A DNA stretch of 8,249 nt, taken from positions 1 to 8,249 of the forward strand of contig DAOVFN010000023.1 of NCBI GenBank assembly GCA_030672885.1. The letters run 5' to 3'. The notes under the pieces were generated by a model. It was not told the origin of the DNA. It saw only the letters and a list, made by a program, of their open reading frames with translations, and did not search any database. The position numbers were made by a program, and so were the translations under genes. Of the stretch, positions 1 through 5,238 are shown in pieces. Position 1 is the stretch's first letter. Every line of letters begins with the position of its first letter. This DNA is from Candidatus Aenigmatarchaeota archaeon (GTDB taxonomy: Archaea > Aenigmatarchaeota > Aenigmatarchaeia > QMZP01).

Positions 1-692
1 CTGGCATGAAGCTCGAGCTCCCAATATGGCTTGGGCCTGAATGCACCTATATCACTCTGCCTCTTTTTGAGTATGCTCAGGGTGGGTCCCTGGACCCTGC
101 CTGTGGAGAGGACCCAGTAGCCTCCCACATGCTCGAGAGAGAGCGTCAGCGCCCTGGACAGATTAATCCCAAAGAGCCAGTCCATCTGGTGCCTGGTCAG
201 GCCCGCCTCTATCTGGGGAAAGTCCAGGTGCGGGCTGGCGTTCTCATATGCATCGACGAGGTCGCCAGGCGTCAGAGTAGAGAATCTCATCCTCCTGCCG
301 TCTTTGGCCTTGCATATGAACCTGATTATATTGAAGGCAATGACCGAGCCTTCGATATCATAATCGCAGGCTGATACAAAATCCGAGGCGCCCTTGACAA
401 GGGCCTCGATGTTGCGGAAGTACTTGGTAGCCCATTTGTTGTCCTTGTTCTGGATCGTGGGTACCCATTTCACATCAAAGACAGGATAGGACCACTTGGC
501 CCCGGGATTCGCTTCTGAGAGCATAAAGAGGTGCCCCACAGCAGGAACCACTACTATGGCCTTGCCCCCCCTCGTGAGCCTGTAGTACGGGGCGCCGTCA
601 TTCTGGAGCTTCTCGGGCTCGCCATCGGCAAGGGCATATGCCATCTTTTTGCACGCTGTCGGTTTTTCTGTTATTATCAGGGTGTATCCCAT
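1..692 (-). CDS. topA: DNA topoisomerase IA (archaeal TopA), N-terminal 230 residues, cut by window edge
   Basis: Type IA topoisomerase, which passes single strands through a transient 5'-phosphotyrosine nick to relax negative supercoils. Reading the minus strand from the ATG at 692 gives an unbroken frame to base 1. The N-terminus (YTLIITEKPTACKKMA) is a Toprim opening with the acidic residue E9. The Toprim acidic motif is at 110-114 (SACDYDIEGS: D110, D112, E114), the archaeal form of the bacterial DxDxE. Residues 166-181 (TRHQMDWLFGINLSRA) and 196-204 (STGRVQGPT) match the conserved domain that follows Toprim. The catalytic Tyr and any C-terminal zinc fingers lie outside the window. The start is supported by a TATA-like box at 711-720, too close to leave a leader. 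The gene lies 103 bases downstream of the propeller gene on the same strand but appears to have its own promoter. Bacterial-style TopA and reverse gyrase are less likely because the gene opens directly with Toprim and the Toprim motif has the archaeal DYDIEG form. Confidence 0.95.
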   Translation of the reverse strand, partial: MGYTLIITEKPTACKKMAYALADGEPEKLQNDGAPYYRLTRGGKAIVVVPAVGHLFMLSEANPGAKWSYPVFDVKWVPTIQNKDNKWATKYFRNIEALVKGASDFVSACDYDIEGSVIAFNIIRFICKAKDGRRMRFSTLTPGDLVDAYENASPHLDFPQIEAGLTRHQMDWLFGINLSRALTLSLEHVGGYWVLSTGRVQGPTLSILKKRQSDIGAFRPKPYWELELHA

Positions 693-710
693 AACATACA
701 ATTGGTGGGT

Positions 711-720
711 TTATTATAAA
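711..720 (-). promoter_or_regulatory. TATA-like box for topA
   Basis: On the minus strand the sequence TTTATAATAA is centred about 24 bases upstream of the topA ATG at 692. Archaeal TATA boxes sit about 26 bases before the transcription start, so the transcript would begin at or next to the ATG and be leaderless. Spacing and AT content are seen; the function is inferred. The box lies directly after the TnpB/omega-RNA-like relic at 734-795. Confidence 0.6.
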
Positions 721-733
721 TCCTTGCTGCTGA

Positions 734-795
734 GTCAACTACCCCGCCCTTTCGGAAGAGACCTCTTTGAGTGGATGATTGCCAGAAAACCCGGC
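734..795 (-). pseudogene. Short relic of a TnpB C-terminus with omega-RNA-like 3' end
   Basis: In this gap the minus strand reads, in the same frame as the upstream propeller gene and directly after its stop, AGFSGNHPLKEVSSERAG followed by TAG (stop at 739-741), then TTGAC. Archaeal and bacterial TnpB proteins of the IS200/IS605 family often end in a tail like KQEAPxFRAG. In DNA this tail forms the last hairpin of the omega (re) RNA, closing as ...GGGG-TAG-TTCAC. Here CTCTTCC-GAAA-GGGCGGGG can pair imperfectly (one mismatch, several G-U pairs) and is followed by TAG-TTGAC. Only about 17 codons remain and no RuvC or zinc-finger part is present, so it is a relic or an exapted RNA end rather than a gene. 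The match rests on a short motif, and chance similarity is possible. Confidence 0.45.
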
Positions 796-2124
796 TCAGC
801 TCCTGTATACCCTCTTCCCGGATTTATAGGCCATCCCGGGGCCCCCACCGCCAATGGGCTTCCCTATGTAGTCCCTCATGTCATCCTGGATGTAGCTGCC
901 CCTGAAGTCGCCGTAGCTGCCAAGTTCCATTTCATCCTCTTTTCCTTCGGTCTTCCTAGTTTCCTGTGCAGATGAGGGAATGATTATCGTGTGCTCTGTC
1001 TCGGACTCGGATTCAAAGGTTGCGGGCTGGTCCATGCTCGTGTGGAACTTCCACAGCAACTCTCCCTTTACGGTGATGGCATAGAGGTTGCAATCAAAGC
1101 AGCTAAAGCATATAATATCACCAGATTTTCTAAGATAACTGACAGGGCCTCCTGCCTTGAACTGCCACAGTTTCCTGCCGGTCTTTGTGTTCACTGCATA
1201 CAGGTTCCCATCGGCAGAACCGAAATATAATGTGTTATCCTCTATCAGCGGGTTTGTTACAACCATATTGCCTGTTCCAAATCTCCATACGAGCTGCCCG
1301 TCCTTTACGGCATACAGGTTGTTGTCCCTGGAGCCAAAATAGGCAACATCATCACTGACTGCTATTATGGTACCAACTGGTATGGGCTCATTTGTCTGGA
1401 ACCGCCACAAGAGCTTGCCCTTTGTGTCCACAGCATAAACGCAGTGGTCAAAACAACCAAAATATATGGTGCCTTTGTGTATGTTGGGTCTCCCAACACT
1501 GTCCCTTGCTGCATATTTCCAGAGCAGGCTTCCGTTCATGTTTATCGCATAGATGTTGTGGTCAAACGAACCAGCATAAATTGTTTCATTGCATACTACG
1601 ACATCAAATCCTATTGGGCCATTTGTAGCAAACCTCCAGATGAGGTTCCCTTCATTGTTCACTGCATAGACATTCCCGTCCCTGCACCCGAAATATATAT
1701 TGTCCTTGTGGACGAACGGGGATGACGCTATCTTGTCTCCCACACCAAACCTCCAGATGAGGTTCCCTTTCATGTCAAGCGCATAGAGGTTGCCGTCATA
1801 TGATGCAGCATATATCCTGTCTGATTCTACAGCCACCGATGAGACAACCGGTCCGCCTGTAGAGAACCTCCACAACTCCCTTCCTGTGTCCAGTTCAACC
1901 GCATATATATTCCCGTCGCATGCACCGAAATAAACAATATCTCGGTCAATAACCACAAGCGACACCACGCTACCCCCTGCCCCTGCCTGGAATATCTGGC
2001 TGCTCTTTGTATCCCTGATTGTTTCAATTGTGAATTCTACTTCGAGTTCCCGGTCTCCCTGAAGCGAGGCCTCTGTCCTTATTTCTGAGAAATCATATCC
2101 CTCTCCAATGAAATAGTTGGCCAT
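796..2124 (-). CDS. PQQ-like eight-bladed beta-propeller protein, probably cytosolic
   Basis: 442 residues. From about residue 66 to 365 there are eight repeats of 38-41 residues on the pattern G(S/C)xDGNxYAV...G.LWRF...P(V/I)..., the PQQ-like (BamB-like) blade. The DGN/DHN/DNN motifs fall at about 70, 110, 149, 188, 226, 267, 305 and 344. Family members act as scaffolds or, in dehydrogenases, bind PQQ; nothing here proves cofactor binding or catalysis. No signal peptide or membrane segment is visible: residues 1-45 are polar, so it is probably cytosolic, unlike most bacterial relatives. A linker rich in E, S and K (about 366-400) leads to a Gly-rich, basic tail (421-442, GKPIGGGGPGMAYKSGKR...). 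Cys occurs at 69, 148, 224 and 342, the same position of alternate blades, with further Cys at 178, 228, 339 and 345. The ATG at 2124 has a TATA-like stretch 20-28 bases upstream. The gene is flanked on both sides by TnpB-like relics. Confidence 0.85.
   Translation of the reverse strand: MANYFIGEGYDFSEIRTEASLQGDRELEVEFTIETIRDTKSSQIFQAGAGGSVVSLVVIDRDIVYFGACDGNIYAVELDTGRELWRFSTGGPVVSSVAVESDRIYAASYDGNLYALDMKGNLIWRFGVGDKIASSPFVHKDNIYFGCRDGNVYAVNNEGNLIWRFATNGPIGFDVVVCNETIYAGSFDHNIYAINMNGSLLWKYAARDSVGRPNIHKGTIYFGCFDHCVYAVDTKGKLLWRFQTNEPIPVGTIIAVSDDVAYFGSRDNNLYAVKDGQLVWRFGTGNMVVTNPLIEDNTLYFGSADGNLYAVNTKTGRKLWQFKAGGPVSYLRKSGDIICFSCFDCNLYAITVKGELLWKFHTSMDQPATFESESETEHTIIIPSSAQETRKTEGKEDEMELGSYGDFRGSYIQDDMRDYIGKPIGGGGPGMAYKSGKRVYRS
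1629..1769 (-). repeat. Nearly identical blade-coding DNA in the propeller gene
   Basis: A 24-base stretch is identical at 1629-1652 and 1746-1769, exactly 117 bases (39 codons, one blade) apart. On the coding strand both encode the GNLIWRF core of blades 2 and 3. Other blades are more diverged at DNA level, so these two look like the most recent duplication or gene-conversion event in the array. Confidence 0.75.
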
Positions 2125-2143
2125 GCATGATATTTCCCGGCAG

Positions 2144-2152
2144 TCTTAAAAA
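2144..2152 (-). promoter_or_regulatory. TATA-like box for the propeller gene
   Basis: On the minus strand TTTTTAAGA ends 19 bases before the ATG at 2124, with its centre about 24 bases upstream. This is consistent with a leaderless transcript. The sequence is a weaker TATA match than those of topA or the small Cys gene. Confidence 0.4.
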
Positions 2153-2300
2153 CAGAGCGCGTTTACAGTGCCGCATCACGCCCCATACAACATTATTTTA
2201 CAGAACCAGTCACACAGTGCGGGAACGCCCCAAGATTCAGCTCGGGGATGAAGCGCATGCAAGACCAATGACCTGACAGGACAATTCCGATAGCAAACCA

Positions 2301-2355
2301 GTGAACTACCACCACCAAAACCCTAAGCAATAAGTGCGATTTTGGAAGTGGCTTC
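2301..2355 (-). ncRNA. Omega-RNA (reRNA)-like 3' hairpin of an IS200/IS605-type TnpB element
   Basis: Read on the minus strand: GAAGCC (2355-2350), then a long hairpin, then TAGTTCAC (2308-2301). The arms 2338-2351 and 2309-2322 pair over 14 positions with a single mismatch and two G-U pairs, around a 15-base loop. In TnpB elements the end of the gene, encoding EAPPxRxG-stop, doubles as the terminal omega-RNA hairpin, and the RNA scaffold ends in TAGTTCAC-like sequence before the guide. All three parts appear here in order, and the upstream frame encodes a TnpB tail. A functional RNA would take its guide from base 2300 downward (TGGTTTGCTATCGGAA). Expression and function are unknown; because the protein is gone it may simply be a fossil. 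Confidence 0.55.
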
Positions 2356-2476
2356 TCGCTTCCCTGACGGGCTGCCCTCAAGGATCTCTCCAAGAGGGGA
2401 ACTCCCATCTCCACGAGCGTGACTTTCCGTAGTTCCTACGGTAGCTCTTTAGGGTTGCATGAGGGAGGTTATAATC
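2323..2476 (-). pseudogene. Decayed TnpB (IS200/IS605 family) C-terminal fragment
   Basis: One minus-strand frame from 2448 to the stop at 2323-2325 reads RATVGTTESHARGDG followed by about 26 further residues including KREATSK. TnpB proteins commonly carry GTTE(S/I)(H/Y)ACGD after the last RuvC motif and end in a KQEA-type tail, so the match spans two separate landmarks. Here the usual Cys of ACGD is Arg. Just upstream, a different frame reads YDYNLPHATLK (DYN at 2468-2476), which resembles DRDxNAxLNxLK, the third RuvC Asp motif; joining it to RATVGTT needs a one-base frameshift. A TAA at 2449-2451 closes the downstream frame. No zinc finger, DED core or transposase TnpA is visible further up. 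TnpB is the RNA-guided nuclease of these elements; this copy cannot encode it. Confidence 0.6.
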
Positions 2477-2619
2477 ATATGGATAGGATGTTTCCGCTTT
2501 TCCGGTATGCTGCATGGTTCTGGTTTGCTGCTGGAATCTGCTCCAACCGGCTGTTGTGCGATTCATCCGCCACCAAATCTGTGTGAACCGCTCAGGTTTG
2601 GAAGCGGTCTTTTCGCACT

Positions 2620-2631
2620 TAAATATAAAAA
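2620..2631 (+). promoter_or_regulatory. TATA box for the small Cys protein/SGNH hydrolase unit
   Basis: TTAAATATAAAA lies with its centre about 28 bases before the ATG at 2653. It is the strongest TATA-like sequence in the window. The spacing predicts a start of transcription at or within a few bases of the ATG, hence a leaderless mRNA. Confidence 0.7.
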
Positions 2632-2652
2632 GGATTCCTCCAAGATTTGAGT

Positions 2653-2814
2653 ATGCACGAGTGCAAGAAATGCCCGTATTTTGAAAAGGAGAGCAAGAAC
2701 CAGCTCAGGGCAGGCCGCGTGATAGTGGGGTTCTGCAAGCTAAGGCAGAAGCACATCTCTGATGTCACACTGACCAACTCAACATGCAAGGACAGGGCTG
2801 TTTTATCCCTCTAA
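2653..2814 (+). CDS. 53-residue four-cysteine protein, putative zinc-binding, unknown function
   Basis: MHECKKCPYFEKE...GFCKLRQ...STCKDRAVLSL. Four Cys at 4, 7, 28 and 45 follow a CxxC...GxC...C layout that could hold one zinc ion (or less likely an iron-sulfur cluster); metal binding is inferred from spacing only. About a quarter of residues are Lys or Arg, so nucleic-acid or protein contact is possible. I do not recognise a named family. Support for a real gene: a strong TATA box at leaderless distance, ATG start, coherent composition, and a downstream gene that starts 8 bases after its stop on the same strand. That arrangement suggests co-transcription with the SGNH hydrolase. Confidence 0.75.
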   Translation: MHECKKCPYFEKESKNQLRAGRVIVGFCKLRQKHISDVTLTNSTCKDRAVLSL

Positions 2815-2822
2815 CCGATAAC

Positions 2823-3455
2823 ATGACTCATATCTTGGTTTTCGGGGCCAGCATAACATGGGGCGCCTGGGACAGGGAAGGCGGGTGGGTCCAGAGGCTG
2901 AGGAGGCTCATGGACGAGAGGAACCTCTCTGGCAAGGATTTCCACTGCCTCGTATACAATCTCGGGGTGTCCGGGGATACCACCAGGGAGCTTCTGGGAA
3001 GGCTCGAGTCAGAGCTCAGGCACAGGATTGATGAAGAAGAGAATACCATAGTCATTTTTTCTATAGGAATGAATGATTCCCAATTCATCCGCGAAAGTAA
3101 CAGCCTGATGGTATTTCCTGACGAGTTCCAGAAGAACCTCGGGAAACTCGCCCATATCGCGCAGAGGTTCCACGCAAGGGTCATCTTCCTCGGCCTCACT
3201 CCAGTTGATGAGAGGGTGGATCCCATACAATGGGCACCGGACAGGTCATACAGGAACGAGTACGTGAAGCAGTTCAATGACATGATAGAGAAGTTCTGCA
3301 TAGGGAACAAGATTGACTTCATTGACATATTCGAGTCCTTTATGCAGGCAAAACACAACAAGCTTCTTGAGGACGGGGTGCACCCGAACTCAAAGGGCCA
3401 CGAGAGGATATTCAGGGCGGTCAGTGATTTCCTTGCAAAGAACAGATTAGTTTAA
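2823..3455 (+). CDS. SGNH/GDSL-family hydrolase (esterase/lipase-like)
   Basis: 210 residues, about the usual length of single-domain members. All SGNH blocks are visible: block I VFGASITWG with nucleophile S10 (GAS in place of the usual GDS), block II NLGVSGDT (46-53), block III GMND with N84, and block V DGVHPN with D184 and H187. These predict a Ser-Asp-His hydrolase of ester or acyl-thioester bonds; the substrate cannot be told from sequence. No signal peptide is present with this start, so it is probably cytosolic. The frame extends up to an ATG at 2784, but that start would overlap the upstream Cys gene and add a non-conserved stretch before the core strand MTHILVFGAS; the ATG at 2823, 8 bases after the upstream stop, is preferred. 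No clear Shine-Dalgarno precedes it. Its stop codon lies within a perfect inverted repeat. Confidence 0.88.
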   Translation: MTHILVFGASITWGAWDREGGWVQRLRRLMDERNLSGKDFHCLVYNLGVSGDTTRELLGRLESELRHRIDEEENTIVIFSIGMNDSQFIRESNSLMVFPDEFQKNLGKLAHIAQRFHARVIFLGLTPVDERVDPIQWAPDRSYRNEYVKQFNDMIEKFCIGNKIDFIDIFESFMQAKHNKLLEDGVHPNSKGHERIFRAVSDFLAKNRLV

Positions 3456-3479
3456 TCTGTTCTCCAGGTTTGGGGAGAA
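3441..3479 (+). terminator. Two adjacent hairpins at the end of the SGNH hydrolase gene
   Basis: AACAGATTA (3441-3449) and TAATCTGTT (3453-3461) form a perfect nine-base inverted repeat with a three-base loop; it contains the stop codon at 3453-3455. Overlapping its end, TTCTCC (3460-3465) and GGAGAA (3474-3479) form a second six-base stem. Neither is followed by a long T-run, so a terminator or 3'-end stabilising role is only inferred. Confidence 0.35.
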
Positions 3480-3618
3480 TTCTGGCAAGATATCCCTGAT
3501 GGGGAAACCCTAAATCCATTATTGTTATCGAGATGCTTTTGATTTCCATACTCTGTTCTTGGGAGAAGCCCCTATGAGCATATCTGGAACCTAAAAACAG
3601 CAGAGCACGCGGAGGAGC

Positions 3619-4053
3619 CTATGCCTGATGCGCCTCTGTTATAATCTCTTCCCAAAGCCCTGGCAGCCTTGCGTTGTAGGTCTTGAGTTTCTCTTTCTCC
3701 GAGTGAAACAAGTTTTTCATGCCAACAAAGACGGCACGAACTCCAGTAGATTCCTGTGAATATCCTGCTAAAGATGCCATCTGCTTCTCAGCAGCCGCCA
3801 GCTCTCCTTTTGCCTGCTCTGTTGTCTCGTCCAGGCCTCTCGATTTTTCCAGGATAACTAATGATGGCGATATCTCATCCCTGTACAGAGCTGATGGTGA
3901 TATGACACCCATATGCAGAGCCTCCAGTCCCACTTCCTCTTCAAATGCCAGAATCTGGGCAGCATCTTTGTATGCGCGGCGCGCGTGATCAAATTCCCTA
4001 TCTCTCATGTACTGCCTGGCTTCCCTGACATAATCCATGAACTCCTGAGCCAT
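3619..4053 (-). CDS. Unrecognised 144-residue helical protein with TPR-like N-terminus
   Basis: Predicted mostly alpha-helical and charged. Residues 3-35 (EFMDYVREARQYMRDREFDHARRAYKDAAQIL) resemble one tetratricopeptide helical pair, with the A..Y......F..A...Y..A spacing but no clear second repeat. Residues about 65-97 are rich in Glu, Lys and Ala and could form another long helix. There is no signal peptide, membrane segment, Cys or obvious catalytic motif. A TATA-like TGCTTAAAAGCC lies about 32 bases before the ATG at 4053. It converges on the SGNH hydrolase gene and stands 90 bases downstream of the top6A stop, so a shared role with topoisomerase VI is possible but has no direct support. 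Helical composition, ATG start and promoter support a real gene; the family is unknown to me. Confidence 0.65.
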   Translation of the reverse strand: MAQEFMDYVREARQYMRDREFDHARRAYKDAAQILAFEEEVGLEALHMGVISPSALYRDEISPSLVILEKSRGLDETTEQAKGELAAAEKQMASLAGYSQESTGVRAVFVGMKNLFHSEKEKLKTYNARLPGLWEEIITEAHQA

Positions 4054-4078
4054 GTTATCACTGAGAAGTTGTCAGTAA

Positions 4079-4090
4079 GGCTTTTAAGCA
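4079..4090 (-). promoter_or_regulatory. TATA-like box for the 144-residue helical protein
   Basis: On the minus strand TGCTTAAAAGCC is centred about 32 bases upstream of the ATG at 4053. A short leader of about 5 bases or a leaderless start is predicted. Confidence 0.45.
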
Positions 4091-4143
4091 TATCGCCCGC
4101 CACGAGCATGCAGAACAGAGCAAACCGTGCGGCCTGGAGCCAG

Positions 4144-5238
4144 TCAGGGCAAAAGGTCCCTCTTGCTTATCTTCTCTGGCAGGTACTTCTCTGAGATGAA
4201 TCTGATTCCCTTGCTGGACAGGGCCTCGAGCTCGAGCTTGTAACCTACCTGGAGCATATGCTTAATCTCGTGCTGCCACTCCTTTGGCTTGAACCACACG
4301 TACTTCATGATGTCATTGGCTCGCTTGATATCCCCTTTGTTGAGCTTGATGGTTACGTTCTCGGTTATCCCGAACTTGTCCACGTCCTGTGTGGTGAGTC
4401 CCACGAACCGGGCATTTGGCGTCCCCAGCCTGTCCGAGAGAAAGGAGAGGTTTATGGAGCCCTGCTTTATCACGGAATATATATAATATCCCCAAACGTC
4501 CGCATCCGTGAGGACATAGACAGGGAGCTTGAATTCGTAGTGGAGGCGGTTTATGATCCTCCTTGTCCCCCTGTCGGGCTGGCCCTTACCTGTTATGATG
4601 AGGCAGTTCTGCTTCTTCCAGAACTTGTCTTCATTGAGCCTCTGCCAGACAGCGTCCGTCTCTATGACCAGGATATATTCAGCCCCCTGGTTGTTGAGCT
4701 GGATGTTCTCTGGCTCCACGTTGCTGGGAATGCCCCAGCCGGATGAGCCCATCCTGCTGGCGTCTATGGTGTCTCCTGAATCCTTAACCGTGAGCGGGCC
4801 TGCAAGATAGCCCTTCCTGTCTGCCTTGAGGTGGAGCTTCTCCCTGAGGGTATTGAGGGCAACCTCTATGTCCTCTATTATCGGGTCCGACTCCTGCTGC
4901 TCTTCGAACGTGTTCTCCTTGGTGCCTGGTATGGTCCTCTTGAGGGCGTAATAGAGATCCCTGATGGATATCGTGACCTTCTGGTCTATTATCTTGTTGC
5001 ACTCAGAAGCCACCATGAGGGTCTGCATGAACTTCCTTGTGTGAGCGACATTCAGATAGGTCCTGTGGCTGACCTTGTTTCCAAGCCTTATCAGCCTCTT
5101 TTTTTCGTCAAAGTATATGTTGGAGAGCGCCCTGATAGGGAGCTGTATGTCGGGATTGTTCACCTTCCTGAGCTGCGCGAGCACCTCATTCCCCAGCTTC
5201 TTTATGTTCTCCTGCGTCTCCTTCTCTGCTTTCTCCAT
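4144..5238 (-). CDS. top6A: DNA topoisomerase VI subunit A (Spo11-like)
   Basis: 364 residues from ATG 5238. The A subunit makes the double-strand break through a catalytic Tyr and forms an A2B2 enzyme with subunit B that relaxes and decatenates DNA using ATP. The winged-helix motif SIRDLYYALK carries Y96/Y97; by comparison with Spo11 the second Tyr is the likely nucleophile. The Toprim domain shows LVIETDA with E193 and LTDADVWGYYIYSVIKQGS with D245 and D247. The family usually has Pro after the second Asp (DxDPxG); here it is Val248. Start choice: ATG 5238 has AGGTGA (5244-5249) five bases upstream, a good Shine-Dalgarno; a GTG at 5247 in the same frame would overlap that motif, and a GTG at 5184, just after the top6B stop, would lose the N-terminal helix. 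The gene overlaps the end of top6B by 53 bases, indicating one operon with coupled translation. Confidence 0.95.
   Translation of the reverse strand: MEKAEKETQENIKKLGNEVLAQLRKVNNPDIQLPIRALSNIYFDEKKRLIRLGNKVSHRTYLNVAHTRKFMQTLMVASECNKIIDQKVTISIRDLYYALKRTIPGTKENTFEEQQESDPIIEDIEVALNTLREKLHLKADRKGYLAGPLTVKDSGDTIDASRMGSSGWGIPSNVEPENIQLNNQGAEYILVIETDAVWQRLNEDKFWKKQNCLIITGKGQPDRGTRRIINRLHYEFKLPVYVLTDADVWGYYIYSVIKQGSINLSFLSDRLGTPNARFVGLTTQDVDKFGITENVTIKLNKGDIKRANDIMKYVWFKPKEWQHEIKHMLQVGYKLELEALSSKGIRFISEKYLPEKISKRDLLP

Larger units (their letters stand above)
2125..2652. other. Gene-free 528-base spacer between divergent transcripts
   Basis: This stretch separates the propeller gene (-) from the small Cys gene (+). 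It holds, from left to right, the propeller promoter, a possible minus-strand hairpin at 2228-2247 (CCCC/GGGG with a G-U and two further pairs), the TnpB C-terminal relic with omega-RNA-like hairpin at 2301-2476, and the TATA box of the Cys gene at 2620-2631. Bases 2477-2587 show no feature I can support. Open frames in this stretch are short and lack protein-like character apart from the TnpB tail. Confidence 0.7.

Noticed and set aside
6..374. 122-codon plus-strand open frame
   Set aside because: It lies antisense to topA, whose conserved Toprim motifs are unmistakable on the other strand.
2193..2414. 73-codon minus-strand frame (MEMGVPLLERSLRAARQ...)
   Set aside because: It is another frame over the TnpB relic and its hairpin; the hydrophobic Val/Leu run is the translation of the hairpin arm and loop.
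2588..2609. Hairpin ACCGCT/AGCGGT followed by GTTCAC on the minus strand, possible third omega-RNA end or a terminator
   Set aside because: There is no TAG before TTCAC, no TnpB-like frame upstream, and the stem is only six pairs; on the plus strand it precedes four Ts but no gene ends there.
2784..2822. Upstream ATG for the SGNH hydrolase
   Set aside because: It overlaps the small Cys gene and adds 13 residues before the first core strand, where family members normally start.
3565..3594. Plus-strand GAAGCC frame ending EAPMSISGT-stop, reminiscent of a TnpB tail
   Set aside because: It lacks the hairpin, the TAGTTCAC end and any upstream TnpB motif; the resemblance is a few residues only.
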